A DNA stretch of 15,498 bases from Deltaproteobacteria bacterium (GTDB taxonomy: Bacteria; Desulfobacterota; DSM-4660; Desulfatiglandales; Desulfatiglandaceae), in contig JABGPV010000113.1 in NCBI GenBank assembly GCA_018644785.1, positions 1-15,498 on the forward strand, in the 5' to 3' direction. Shown here in pieces: positions 5,761-13,971 of this stretch. The translations under genes and the position numbers were made by a program. The notes beneath the pieces are model-generated. The model had not been told where the DNA came from. It did no database searches and worked only from the letters and a program-made list of their open reading frames with translations. Within the stretch, counting starts at the first letter, position 1. Each line of letters starts with the position of its first letter.

Positions 5761-6609
5761 TTACCGCCCTGGCGGTAAATACCCTGCCTCGATCATCTCT
5801 CCAAGCGAATTCAGGTGCGCTTTTTCATCTTCCGCAATGCCGTGGAGCACGGCCCGGCTTTCTTCGTCATCCACATGGCCCGCGAGCCTGACATAGAGAT
5901 CGAAGCCCTGGCTTTCCAACATCATGGCCAGAGAAAACACATCAGCGGTTGTCTCCATGAGGGGTTGGTTTTTTTCCATGAAATCAGTGGTATCAAAACC
6001 ACCTTCCATAACCGAAGGACTTTCCCCTTCAAATGACTGCCGGTTGTCCGCTGCGCCTTTGAGGGTTTGATGCAATTCCAGAAGCTTTTGCTGGTGCTTC
6101 TCCTCGAAACCGGCAAGCTTTTTCAGCAAGTCGGCCGCCTCTTTGTCTTCACATTTACGGGCCGCCAGAACATAGAACGCCGCCAACCCCTTTTCCATGC
6201 CCATGGCAAAGTCCACCACCTCAACGGGAGACATCTCTTTCACGCTGGAAATTTCACTTCCAAAATCAACCGGCCCTTCCGCCGTGAGGCCGTTCCAGGC
6301 TTTGATGCCGCCTCGCAGGTTGTATACTTCCCTGAATCTCTTTCCTGCCAGAAGCTGAGCGGCGGCGCGACTTCTGCCGCCGATGGCACAGTAGACCAGA
6401 ACAGGTTTTTCAGGATCCAGTTCCTGGAGACGATCAGAAAGCTGCGGCAGGGGAATCAGGGTGGCCCCCAGGATCCGGCTCTCTTCATATTCGCGCATCT
6501 GACGGACATCCAGCAGGGTATAGGTCCCTTCCGGACGCTCCGCCATATAGGCCCGGGCCTCCTCCGAGTCCATATTCCCCACCGGATTGAAAAACTTTTT
6601 CCATTTCAT
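5761..6609 (-). CDS. Rhodanese domain fused to a rubrerythrin/ferritin-like domain
   Basis: A 282-residue two-domain protein. Residues about 10-112 are a single rhodanese (sulfurtransferase) domain: L-L-D-V-R at 32-36, and the active-site loop C-A-I-G-G-R-S with Cys74. Residues about 125-280 are a four-helix ferritin-like domain with a full set of candidate diiron ligands. These are E139 in G-M-E-K, E169-x-x-H172 in F-E-E-K-H, E232 in L-E-S-Q-G-F, and E262-x-x-H265 in E-D-E-K-A-H. There is no rubredoxin-type FeCys4 domain and no signal peptide, so it should be cytoplasmic. Such diiron domains usually reduce peroxide; the rhodanese part could handle persulfide or sulfane sulfur. It starts 21 bases after the flavodiiron gene on the same strand, implying co-transcription and a shared stress role. 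The ribosome site is weak (AAGAAAG). Domain calls are firm; the reaction is inferred. Confidence 0.9.
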   Translation of the reverse strand: MKWKKFFNPVGNMDSEEARAYMAERPEGTYTLLDVRQMREYEESRILGATLIPLPQLSDRLQELDPEKPVLVYCAIGGRSRAAAQLLAGKRFREVYNLRGGIKAWNGLTAEGPVDFGSEISSVKEMSPVEVVDFAMGMEKGLAAFYVLAARKCEDKEAADLLKKLAGFEEKHQQKLLELHQTLKGAADNRQSFEGESPSVMEGGFDTTDFMEKNQPLMETTADVFSLAMMLESQGFDLYVRLAGHVDDEESRAVLHGIAEDEKAHLNSLGEMIEAGYLPPGR

Positions 6610-6630
6610 GGCTGAACACTTTCTTCAGGT

Positions 6631-7818
6631 TTACTTATCAGGCAGTGCCGCAGCGATTTTCTTTCCCAGGGCCGCACATGCCGCCAAGCCTTTTTCGTCG
6701 GGTACATATTGAAGCCTCACCCCGGGGTCAATAACATCAAATTTCATTTCTTCCAACGCCTTGGTTACCTGCTTTACGGATTCGCCGCTCCACCCGAAGG
6801 AACCGAAAGGGGCCGCGATCTTGTTCTGGGGTTTCAACCCTTTCATATAGGTCAGAAAATCGGCGACCGTGGGGAACATATTGTTGTTGAGGGTGGGAGA
6901 ACCCACAATAATGGCGCCGGCATCCAGGACCTCCGTTATGACATCGCTGCGGTGACAGTTCCTGAGGTGCATGGGTTTGGCATTCACCCCTTCCTGGATC
7001 AGTGCGCCGACAATGGCCTCGGCCATGGCTTCGGTGCTGTGCCACATGGTGTCGTAAATCACCAGGGCCTTCCGTTTGGGCGCCATTTTACTCCACTCAA
7101 CGTAGGTATTAATGATTTTTGAGGGGTCCTTTCGCCAGATGATGCCGTGGTCCGGGCAGATGGTGTCAATCTGCAGGCCCATTTCCGTTACTGTATCCAC
7201 CAGTTTTAAAATGAGCGGGGCATAAGGCATCAGGATATTGGCGAAGTATTTTTTTGCATGGGGAAAGATATCGTCACCAATCTGATCGTCAAATTTTTCC
7301 GGCCCCGCGTAATGCTGCCCAAAGGCATCACTGGAAAAGAGCAGTTTGTCCTCGTTCACATAGGTAAACATGCTGTCCGGCCAATGCAGCATTCGGGTTT
7401 CCATGAAAGTGACGGTTCTTTTGCCCAGAGACAGGGTTCCAAGATTTTCAACCGGCTGATAATTCCATTCCTGGGAAAAATGCTTTGATAAATTCTTCTG
7501 CCCCATCTTGGAGCAATAAAGGGGCTTGTCTTCACCGATTTTGTGCATCACCCGGGGCAGACTGCTGGAATGATCCATCTCAGTGTGGTTACTGATCATA
7601 TAGTCTATTTTTTTGGGGTCAACGATGGCGCTGATATTGGCCAGGAGCTGACCGCCGAACTCCTTCTTGACCGTATCAATGAGGGTAATTTTGTCATCAA
7701 GGATCAGATAGGCGTTGTACGTAGTTCCCTCATAGGTGGAATACCCATGAAAATCCCTGATATTCCAATCGGTAACGCCCACGCTAAAGATTCCATCCGC
7801 TATTTTAACTGGTTCCAT
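6631..7818 (-). CDS. fprA: A-type flavodiiron protein (FprA / rubredoxin:oxygen oxidoreductase)
   Basis: A 395-residue flavodiiron protein, the usual length of class A. It reduces O2 to water and/or NO to N2O in the cytoplasm of anaerobes, with electrons normally from rubredoxin. The N-terminal metallo-beta-lactamase-like domain (to about 245) carries all diiron ligands: H78-x-E80-x-D82-H83 in N-H-T-E-M-D-H, H145 in L-H-W-P-D, D164 in S-S-D-A-F-G, and H224 in C-P-D-H-G. The flavodoxin domain (from about 250) has the FMN phosphate loop T-M-W-H-S-T-E, then S-P-T-L-N-N-N and G-S-F-G-W-S-G. The start has AGGAG seven bases upstream. It is the middle gene of a three-gene operon, 59 bases after the FmdE-like gene and 21 before the rhodanese-ferritin gene. 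No rubredoxin gene is nearby, so its electron donor is encoded elsewhere. No missing residues. Confidence 0.95.
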   Translation of the reverse strand: MEPVKIADGIFSVGVTDWNIRDFHGYSTYEGTTYNAYLILDDKITLIDTVKKEFGGQLLANISAIVDPKKIDYMISNHTEMDHSSSLPRVMHKIGEDKPLYCSKMGQKNLSKHFSQEWNYQPVENLGTLSLGKRTVTFMETRMLHWPDSMFTYVNEDKLLFSSDAFGQHYAGPEKFDDQIGDDIFPHAKKYFANILMPYAPLILKLVDTVTEMGLQIDTICPDHGIIWRKDPSKIINTYVEWSKMAPKRKALVIYDTMWHSTEAMAEAIVGALIQEGVNAKPMHLRNCHRSDVITEVLDAGAIIVGSPTLNNNMFPTVADFLTYMKGLKPQNKIAAPFGSFGWSGESVKQVTKALEEMKFDVIDPGVRLQYVPDEKGLAACAALGKKIAAALPDK

Positions 7819-7877
7819 TGTTCTCTCCTGTTTAAGAAATTAGTATTTTTTCATTACATCTGGCCCAACACCCTGCC

Positions 7878-8483
7878 CTACCCTTTCAGGCATCCGCCGC
7901 AAACCTTCATGCCATCTTCCGGCCTCAATTTGGAAGCCATGGTCGGCTCCCCACAGCGATCGCAGGATATTGAAGGTTCAATTCGCGCTTTGGGGGGCAA
8001 ATCTTCATGAATTTCGCGCACATCAAAAAGCGCTTCTTTCGTGTTTTCCATAATCTCCCGACTTCGCTTCAGGTGCAGTTCCTGAAACCTTCCCCTTTCC
8101 GTATCGGTTGCGCCCCCTTTTCGAATCTTGTCCATGAGCTGCCGGTGTTCCTCATTTAATTCCAGAGCGCCGGCTTTCAGGGCAACCCGTACCCCGTCTC
8201 CGCTTTTCCGGCTCAGCAGGGTCAGCACCTGTTTGCCATGATCTTTGAAGATAAGGTTTCCTTTTCCAAAAGTACAGCCGGTCAGAACCTGAACCGCGTC
8301 TGCACCGCAGGCATTGGTTTCAACGATGGCCACAATCTCCTCATCTTCCGCCCGGTTTTCCCTGAGCCATTCCATGGCCTTTTGGCTTGCCCGGTAACCG
8401 ATGGATAATCCCGGGCAGATATGTCCATGGAAATCAGCACATTTTTTAAAATCTTCCGCTTGAAACGGATCATTAAGTGCCAT
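7878..8483 (-). CDS. FmdE-family protein with C-terminal zinc ribbon
   Basis: A 201-residue FmdE-like (PF02663) protein, a cytoplasmic metal-binding family named after a formylmethanofuran dehydrogenase-associated protein but widespread in anaerobes without methanogenesis. The N-terminal alpha/beta domain shows the family signature F-H-G-H-I-C-P-G at 18-25 and E-T-N-A-C-G-A-D-A-V-Q at 55-65. T-G-C-T-F-G-K-G-N follows at 68-76. His19, His21, Cys23, Cys59 and Cys70 are candidate ligands. The C-terminus is a C-x2-C / C-x2-C ribbon (C174, C177, C195, C198). A molybdenum or metal-trafficking role is often suggested for the family, but none is shown here. It is first in the operon with fprA and the rhodanese-ferritin gene; AAAGGG lies seven bases before the ATG. 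No formylmethanofuran dehydrogenase genes are in the window, so the original family name should not be taken literally. Confidence 0.88.
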   Translation of the reverse strand: MALNDPFQAEDFKKCADFHGHICPGLSIGYRASQKAMEWLRENRAEDEEIVAIVETNACGADAVQVLTGCTFGKGNLIFKDHGKQVLTLLSRKSGDGVRVALKAGALELNEEHRQLMDKIRKGGATDTERGRFQELHLKRSREIMENTKEALFDVREIHEDLPPKARIEPSISCDRCGEPTMASKLRPEDGMKVCGGCLKG

Positions 8484-8541
8484 ACAATACCCTTTCTATA
8501 TTTTCAGCTGTGATGAACTGTCTGAATTGTATTATGGCTCT

Positions 8542-8568
8542 TTTATATTTTTCCTCATTTCCTGTCAA
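8542..8568 (-). promoter_or_regulatory. Candidate sigma70-type promoter of the FmdE-fprA-rhodanese operon
   Basis: A perfect -35 TTGACA (minus strand, 8563-8568) and TATAAA (8542-8547) with a 15-base spacer; shifting the -10 by two gives 17 bases but a poorer box. It lies 60-85 bases before the FmdE ATG. The 10-bp perfect palindrome ACTGATCAGT (8568-8577) abuts the -35 on its upstream side and could be an operator. Confidence 0.45.
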
Positions 8569-8591
8569 CTGATCAGTCAGGAGATTCTGTT

Positions 8592-10136
8592 ATGAAACCC
8601 TTGTTTGTCAAAGCATTTTCATTGATTCAGGCTCTTTTTATCATTCCGATCTGTCTCAGTCTTTTTCTTCATGGGAAAGCGAATGCCCAACGCCTGCACG
8701 CATCTGATCTGATTTACAGGGGGGCCTTCTCTTTTCCTACCGGAGACCCATGGGCTTACGGCGGGCACGCCCTCGCTTTTTTTCCGGAAGGAGACCCGTC
8801 AGGGTCGAATGACGGCTATCCAGGCTCATTGTATACGGCAGGCCATGCCGTACAGGGCCTGGTCGGAGAAATTGCTATTCCCACCCCCATCACAACCACT
8901 GATTACAATACCCTTTCCAAGGGAAACGTTTTACAACCTCTCGCTGATATCACCGGCGGCTGGAAAGATAACTGTACCTATCATGCAGACTGTATCTACC
9001 GGGAGCTGTCCGGACTGGCGTTTCTGCCCAATGTGAGCCGCATTGTCTGGAATTTACGGGACTGGTACAATGTCGCCGCATACGATCAGGATTCCCTCGG
9101 GTGGAGCCATACGGACCTGACCCATGGGCAAGGGGTATGGCACGTGGGAGAACGAAACAATCCCCTCTTTCACAATGCGCGTACCTGCAACTACCTTTTT
9201 AAAGCCCCCGAAGATTTTGCATCTGAATTCCTCGGGGGGAAATGGCTTATGGCAGGGAACCACCGGGAAGGTGGCGCTCTCGGAGGTTCCCAGGGGCCCA
9301 CGCTCTACGCCCTGGCGCCATGGGAGGACGGAAATCCGCCCGCTTCCGGACAAAACCTGAACGCAACGCCCCTGCTCTACTATCCGGAGATCTATGACTG
9401 CGTATGGACCGATTCAAGCGTTTGTCATTTTCCCGGCTATCGCGCCAAAGACAACTGGGTCGGCGGCGCCTGGGTTCAGACCGCCGCCAAGAGTGCTGTT
9501 CTCATATTCGGCGTCAAAGGGCTGGGAAACAGCTGCTACGGTACCCAGGCCGAATGCGGGGGTGATCCCTGCGATATGTACAAGGGGTATCATGCCTATC
9601 CCTACGCCGCCCAAATTATTTTCTATGACCCGGAAGAATTGAAACAGGTGGTTGCGGGAACCCGTGACCCGTGGACGGTCCTGTCCTATGAAACCATGGA
9701 TCTCACAGGTTATATGCTGGATGGGGGATGTCCGGAATTGGGAGCTGTCGCTTTTGATCGGGATAACGGCCTCATTTATTTTACGGAACAAACTGCCGGT
9801 TCTTCAGATGAGACCGTGGTGCATGTCTGGCAGGTAGCGGCTTCGGAAGCCCCCATGGTCCTCTACGTCAGCCGGACGGATCCCGCCTGCGGCGGCAACA
9901 GCCCCTGTTACGGCACCATTCAGGCGGCGCTGGTTGCTGCAACCACCGGGGCCCACATCCGGATCAGCGAGGGAAACTACAATGAAACACCATTGCTCGA
10001 CCAATCCAGGATACTGACCCTCAGCGGTAGCTGGAATGCCGCATTCAGCACCCAGACTTCAAACCTGACCCGGATCAGATCTCTGCGGGTGACCATGGGA
10101 ACCCTGCATGTGCGGGAGATGTGCATTGGTCCATGA
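8592..10136 (+). CDS. Exported protein with a propeller-like body and a C-terminal beta-helix-type module
   Basis: A 514-residue protein with a Sec signal peptide (M-K-P-L-F-V-K, hydrophobic core, likely cut after A-N-A near residue 32). The body, about 35-425, is rich in Gly, Tyr, Trp and Asp with recurring strand-like segments such as L-Y-T-A-G-H-A, W-L-M-A-G-N-H and G-L-I-Y-F-T-E. This suggests beta-propeller-like architecture, not a family I can name. Cysteines cluster in pairs (C-T-Y-H-A-D-C, C-Y-G-T-Q-A-E-C), fitting disulfides outside the cytoplasm. From about 427 a different module begins: Y-V-S-R-T-D-P-A-C-G-G-N-S-P-C-Y-G-T-I-Q-A-A-L, then I-S-E-G-N-Y-N-E and L-T-L-S-G-S-W. This is the opening of a pectin-lyase-like beta helix; it stops after only a few strands. 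AGGAG lies eight bases before the ATG. The gene is divergent from the fprA operon and converges on the kinase gene with a 38-base gap. Function unknown. Confidence 0.75.
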   Translation: MKPLFVKAFSLIQALFIIPICLSLFLHGKANAQRLHASDLIYRGAFSFPTGDPWAYGGHALAFFPEGDPSGSNDGYPGSLYTAGHAVQGLVGEIAIPTPITTTDYNTLSKGNVLQPLADITGGWKDNCTYHADCIYRELSGLAFLPNVSRIVWNLRDWYNVAAYDQDSLGWSHTDLTHGQGVWHVGERNNPLFHNARTCNYLFKAPEDFASEFLGGKWLMAGNHREGGALGGSQGPTLYALAPWEDGNPPASGQNLNATPLLYYPEIYDCVWTDSSVCHFPGYRAKDNWVGGAWVQTAAKSAVLIFGVKGLGNSCYGTQAECGGDPCDMYKGYHAYPYAAQIIFYDPEELKQVVAGTRDPWTVLSYETMDLTGYMLDGGCPELGAVAFDRDNGLIYFTEQTAGSSDETVVHVWQVAASEAPMVLYVSRTDPACGGNSPCYGTIQAALVAATTGAHIRISEGNYNETPLLDQSRILTLSGSWNAAFSTQTSNLTRIRSLRVTMGTLHVREMCIGP

Positions 10137-10174
10137 GAATCGAGACATTTGCAAGTGAAAACTGAAAAAAACCC

Positions 10175-12349
10175 CTATTTTTCCAGTTCTTCCTTGATGG
10201 CCATACCGAGCTTTTCCAGAACATAGGGTTTTTTTAAATATTTTCCAGCTCCCAGCATCTGGGCGGCTTTCACCTCTTTCGTCTTGGCGTAACCGCTGGC
10301 AATGACAGCCTTCTGCCCGGGACGGATTTTGATGATCGCCTCGTAGGTCTCTCGTCCGTTGATGCCTTCGGGCATGACCATATCGAGAACAATGAGATCA
10401 AACGATTCTCTTTTTATATGGCTGATGGCCAATTCACCGCTTGATACGGTCGTGGCCTGATAGTTAAGTTCAGTCAGGAGTCTGAATGCAATATCCCTTT
10501 GCTGCGCCTCATCGTCAACAACAAGAATCTTTTCTTTGTTTCCAATATAATCTTTCAGGGACACCGGTTTTTCGCCAACAGCAATTGCCGTTCTTTCAGC
10601 AGGGAAATAGAGTTCAAACACCGTTCCCTTCTCACTGCTTTTGACATCCTTATACCCCTTATGATCCTGGACTGTATTCCAGACCACCGCCAGCCCCAGG
10701 CCGCTGCCACTTCTTCCCATTTTCTTTTTGGTGTAAAACGGCTCAAAGATCCTGTCCAGGTCTTTTGAAGCAATCCCGTGACCGTCATCGGAAACGCTGA
10801 GTACGGCATATTCACCCAGACGGACCTGTTCATACCCCTTTAGCGGCTCATCTAAATACCGGTTCATGGTGGAGATGGTCACCGTGCACAGTGAGCCCTT
10901 TGTAGACTCTGATGCGTTGATCACAAGGTTCATGAGGGCCTTGATGATGTGTATTTTGGAGCAACTCACATTGAGAAGATCGGGATCAAGTTCCGTGTTG
11001 AACGTGACAAACGAATGGGTTTGCTGGATCTGCCGGTGTTCGTTAGTGGCCAGATACTCCTCGACAATAATGTTCAGATTAGAAGTTTCTTTGCTGATCG
11101 CCACACCCCTGGCAATGGTCAGCAGATCTTCGACCACTTCGGCCGCCCGCAGCCCCGATTCCTGGATGGCCTTGATGGGCTTTTTCAAGGGGCTGTCTTC
11201 AGGTAAATGGAGCAAGATCAGCTCTGGATAACTGACAATTCCTGAAAGGATGTTGTTCAGGTCATGTGCCACGCCGCCGGCAAGGCCACCCACCACTTCC
11301 ATTTTCTGCGCTTTCTGCAACTGGCCCTGAAGGCGTCTCTTTTCTTGATCCGCCAACCGTATGTCTGTAAAATCCCGGACGATGATGAGTTTCCCCAGTG
11401 GGACCCCGTAATCTTCGATGGTTGATTGTGATACCGAAAAAAACCGCATTTCTCCCTTACGCGCAATCTTGATCTCCCGATTCTGGTAGGTTTCCGTGAA
11501 ATCATGATTGGCAAGCAAATCCGAAATCCTGAGAGACTTTATTTCAGAATCGCGCACATAAAACAGGGTCTTGGCCGCTTCATTGATCTGGATAATTTTG
11601 CCATCGGGACTTAACACAATGATGCCGTCTAAGATGTTTTCAAACAGATTTCTGGCTGCTTTTTCCACGCCCACGGAGAGAAAGTTGTATTTGATGACGG
11701 CCAGAAATGCGCAGAGGGAGATGGCGCCGCAACCGGAGGAGCCCAAGCGGATGAAGTCATGGACCTTCAGAACAGTGGGGAAAAAGAAATCGCAGACCAA
11801 TCCAATGGACAATGAAATAGTGACGCCAAACAGCAGCAGAGACAACTGCTTTTTCTCATTGGTGTTGTCGGTCTTCATGACTTCCACGAAAGTGAGATAG
11901 TAGGCATAGAGTGTCGATGGGGTAACAAGAAGCAGAATAAACGGATCAAACAAAATCCCGGTGACCACCATTTCACCCCAGTAGGTCCTCTCATGCCCTT
12001 TGATGGTCCAATCAGTCGCTAAAGACAGGAAAACGGCGAGCGCGCAGGCGGCCAGCATGATCTTATAAAAGACGTCTTTTTCTTTTTCCAGGAATGCATA
12101 GGTGAAAGTGAGGAATAGGAATCCGCTCGGCACCCAGAAGATGCAGGCAATTCTAAAGAGTGGAACTTTCCAGGATGGCGGCGTGGGCATCCAGGCGAGG
12201 AAATCACAAAACACCCAGCCCAGAAGGCCGGCCAGGAAAATCAGACAGGTTTTGTTTACGGCCGTATTTTGTTTTTGCGCATAAATGTAGGACCATGCGA
12301 AGACATTGATTAGAACGGAAGCAAACGGCAAAAACAGATAATAATTCAT
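10175..12349 (-). CDS. Membrane-bound hybrid histidine kinase (7TM-PAS-HisKA-HATPase-receiver)
   Basis: A 724-residue sensor kinase. Residues about 5-230 form seven likely membrane helices like the histidine-kinase 7TM sensor module. A PAS domain follows at about 233-330 (N-L-F-E-N-I-L-D-G-I-I-V-L, then G-K-I-I-Q-I-N-E-A-A). The HisKA motif G-G-V-A-H-D-L-N-N-I-L puts the phospho-accepting His at 362. The ATPase domain has the N box M-N-L-V-I-N-A-S, then D-D-G-H-G-I, E-P-F-Y-T-K-K and G-S-G-L-G-L. A C-terminal receiver (about 606-724) has V-V-D-D-E, acceptor Asp656 in V-L-D-M-V-M-P-E and a K-K-P motif. I chose the ATG at 12349 because AGTGAGGAAAG precedes it; a start at 12415 lies upstream of the best promoter and lacks a ribosome site. 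No DNA-binding response regulator is adjacent, so output and signal are unknown. Confidence 0.9.
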   Translation of the reverse strand: MNYYLFLPFASVLINVFAWSYIYAQKQNTAVNKTCLIFLAGLLGWVFCDFLAWMPTPPSWKVPLFRIACIFWVPSGFLFLTFTYAFLEKEKDVFYKIMLAACALAVFLSLATDWTIKGHERTYWGEMVVTGILFDPFILLLVTPSTLYAYYLTFVEVMKTDNTNEKKQLSLLLFGVTISLSIGLVCDFFFPTVLKVHDFIRLGSSGCGAISLCAFLAVIKYNFLSVGVEKAARNLFENILDGIIVLSPDGKIIQINEAAKTLFYVRDSEIKSLRISDLLANHDFTETYQNREIKIARKGEMRFFSVSQSTIEDYGVPLGKLIIVRDFTDIRLADQEKRRLQGQLQKAQKMEVVGGLAGGVAHDLNNILSGIVSYPELILLHLPEDSPLKKPIKAIQESGLRAAEVVEDLLTIARGVAISKETSNLNIIVEEYLATNEHRQIQQTHSFVTFNTELDPDLLNVSCSKIHIIKALMNLVINASESTKGSLCTVTISTMNRYLDEPLKGYEQVRLGEYAVLSVSDDGHGIASKDLDRIFEPFYTKKKMGRSGSGLGLAVVWNTVQDHKGYKDVKSSEKGTVFELYFPAERTAIAVGEKPVSLKDYIGNKEKILVVDDEAQQRDIAFRLLTELNYQATTVSSGELAISHIKRESFDLIVLDMVMPEGINGRETYEAIIKIRPGQKAVIASGYAKTKEVKAAQMLGAGKYLKKPYVLEKLGMAIKEELEK

Positions 12350-12374
12350 CTCTCTTTCCTCACTCTGTCTCTGT

Positions 12375-12423
12375 ATTATATAGCATATCATTATTTTATG
12401 GAAGTATTTTTCCATAGAAATAA
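12375..12423 (-). promoter_or_regulatory. Candidate promoter of the hybrid kinase with overlapping dyad
   Basis: A perfect minus-strand -10 TATAAT (12375-12380) faces a weak -35 (TTCCAT, 12398-12403) at 17 bases, 26 bases before the chosen ATG. A dyad covers the -35: TTATTTTATGGAA (12391-12403) pairs with TTCCATAGAAATAA (12410-12423) with a single bulged G and a 6-base centre. A weak -35 under a dyad suggests a regulated promoter; this is inferred from sequence only. Confidence 0.45.
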
Positions 12424-12564
12424 TAGTTAATAAACATGGGTTTCAGAGGGAGACAACAGCTAAAATGATTTCATCCGCTTATTAGTCCTTGACAAAGAAA
12501 CCACAATTGCTTTAGGGGATAACCTTTTAAGGTCCTGCAAGATAAGAAGGTTTGAAGGTCCCGT

Positions 12565-13971
12565 ATGTTTAAAACGAAAAAAAATCGGTTTGAAAATATC
12601 CTCATTCTGGGGCTGGGCGGTGTGGGCCTCTACCTGGCCAAAAGGCTGGTGCACGAAGGTTACGCCGTGACCGCTATCGAGCCGGACGTCGACCTGCTCC
12701 GCTATGCAGAGGGACAGATGGACGCACGACTGATTCAAGGTACCGCCATGAGCATCGACTGCTGGAAGGAAGCGGATGCCGAAGAGATGGATTTGCTGAT
12801 TGCCGTGACCGACAACGACGCGGTTAACATGTTGTCTTCCCTGATCGCCGATCGTTTCGGCATATCCCGAAAAATCGCGCGGGTCCATTCCCTGGAATTC
12901 GGTATAAAGCATTCCTTACTGACGGCCGATGATCTGAAGATCAATCTGGTGATTCATCCGGAGGAACTGGCCGCCCAGGAAATTGTGAGGCTCATTAAGC
13001 TGACGGCGGGCAATGAAATTATCGATATCGCTGATGGGCAAATGCAGGTCATGGCAACCCGTATTGACAACGATTCGCCACTGGCCTTTAAAAAATTAAA
13101 GGAAATCTCTCAAACTTATCACGAATTCCATTTTCGCGTGGTGGCCATTGCACGGGGTATCACCACCAGCATACCCGGCGGAGAACATGAAATTCTACCC
13201 CATGATCAGGTGTTTTTCATGGCCGCCAGTGAAGATCTGCCCCGCCTGATGGAACTCACCGGGGTCAGAGAGCAGCGGCGTCATCGGGTTATGATCCTGG
13301 GCGGCGGCCTGGTGGGAAGCCGTGTGGCCGAACTCCTTGAAAGAACCGTTCATGTCAAACTCATTGAAAAGGACGAAAAAATAGCAGAGGGCCTTTCCTT
13401 CATACTGAAGCATACCGAGGTGTTGAACGGGGATGGCACGGACCTGGACGTACTGCGCTCCGCCGGACTCATGGACATGGACACCTTCATCACCGCCACG
13501 GGTAATAACGAGACCAATATCCTGAGCAGCCTCATGGCCAAGCGTCTCACGGAAACGGGAAACGGAAATTCCCATGGCAATCAAACCAAAACCATTGCCC
13601 TGTGTACCAAGGAACAATATATGGTGCTGGCGGCCACCAGCGGATCGGATATCGCGCTGAACAAGAAAATTCTGGCTGGAAACGAAATTCTGAAATTCAT
13701 CCGCAGGGGGGAATTGCTGTCCGTAGCCCACCTTCACGGCTTTGACGCTGAAGTGGTTGAACTGGCGGCAGCGCCCAACTCGCCCATTACACGCCGCCCG
13801 CTTTCAAAACTGGACCCCTCATTTTACGGAAAAATCCTCATCGGCGGCATTTTTCGAGATGGAAAATGGCAAACCGCCGTGGGAGACACCCATATCCGGG
13901 CCAATGAACGGGTGATCGTCGTCTGTATGAGTCTCAATCTAAGGGATGTTCAGAAACTGTTTCTAGAATGA
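12565..13971 (+). CDS. trkA: TrkA, NAD-binding regulatory subunit of Trk K+ uptake
   Basis: A 468-residue TrkA (E. coli TrkA is 458), the cytoplasmic regulatory ring that controls the TrkH/TrkG K+ transporter in response to nucleotides. It has two tandem RCK units. RCK-N1 begins near residue 11 with G-L-G-G-V-G (16-21) and the acidic E39 at the end of strand 2. RCK-N2 has G-G-G-L-V-G at 246-251 followed by L-I-E-K-D. RCK-C regions follow each unit. A small Gly/Asn/His-rich insertion (T-G-N-G-N-S-H-G-N-Q) interrupts RCK-N2 before T-K-T-I-A-L. GAAGG lies six bases before the ATG. TTGACA (12489-12494) upstream could be a -35, but no good -10 is properly spaced. No trkH lies in the window. The gene converges on a K+ channel gene and their stop codons overlap by nine bases. 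Confidence 0.92.
   Translation: MFKTKKNRFENILILGLGGVGLYLAKRLVHEGYAVTAIEPDVDLLRYAEGQMDARLIQGTAMSIDCWKEADAEEMDLLIAVTDNDAVNMLSSLIADRFGISRKIARVHSLEFGIKHSLLTADDLKINLVIHPEELAAQEIVRLIKLTAGNEIIDIADGQMQVMATRIDNDSPLAFKKLKEISQTYHEFHFRVVAIARGITTSIPGGEHEILPHDQVFFMAASEDLPRLMELTGVREQRRHRVMILGGGLVGSRVAELLERTVHVKLIEKDEKIAEGLSFILKHTEVLNGDGTDLDVLRSAGLMDMDTFITATGNNETNILSSLMAKRLTETGNGNSHGNQTKTIALCTKEQYMVLAATSGSDIALNKKILAGNEILKFIRRGELLSVAHLHGFDAEVVELAAAPNSPITRRPLSKLDPSFYGKILIGGIFRDGKWQTAVGDTHIRANERVIVVCMSLNLRDVQKLFLE

Noticed and set aside
6067..6615. Plus-strand 182-codon frame opposite the rhodanese-ferritin gene.
   Set aside because: Antisense shadow of a gene with intact active-site motifs in both domains; no ribosome site or family resemblance.
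13195..13737. Minus-strand 180-codon frame inside trkA.
   Set aside because: It is the reverse reading of the conserved second RCK domain and has no supporting signals.
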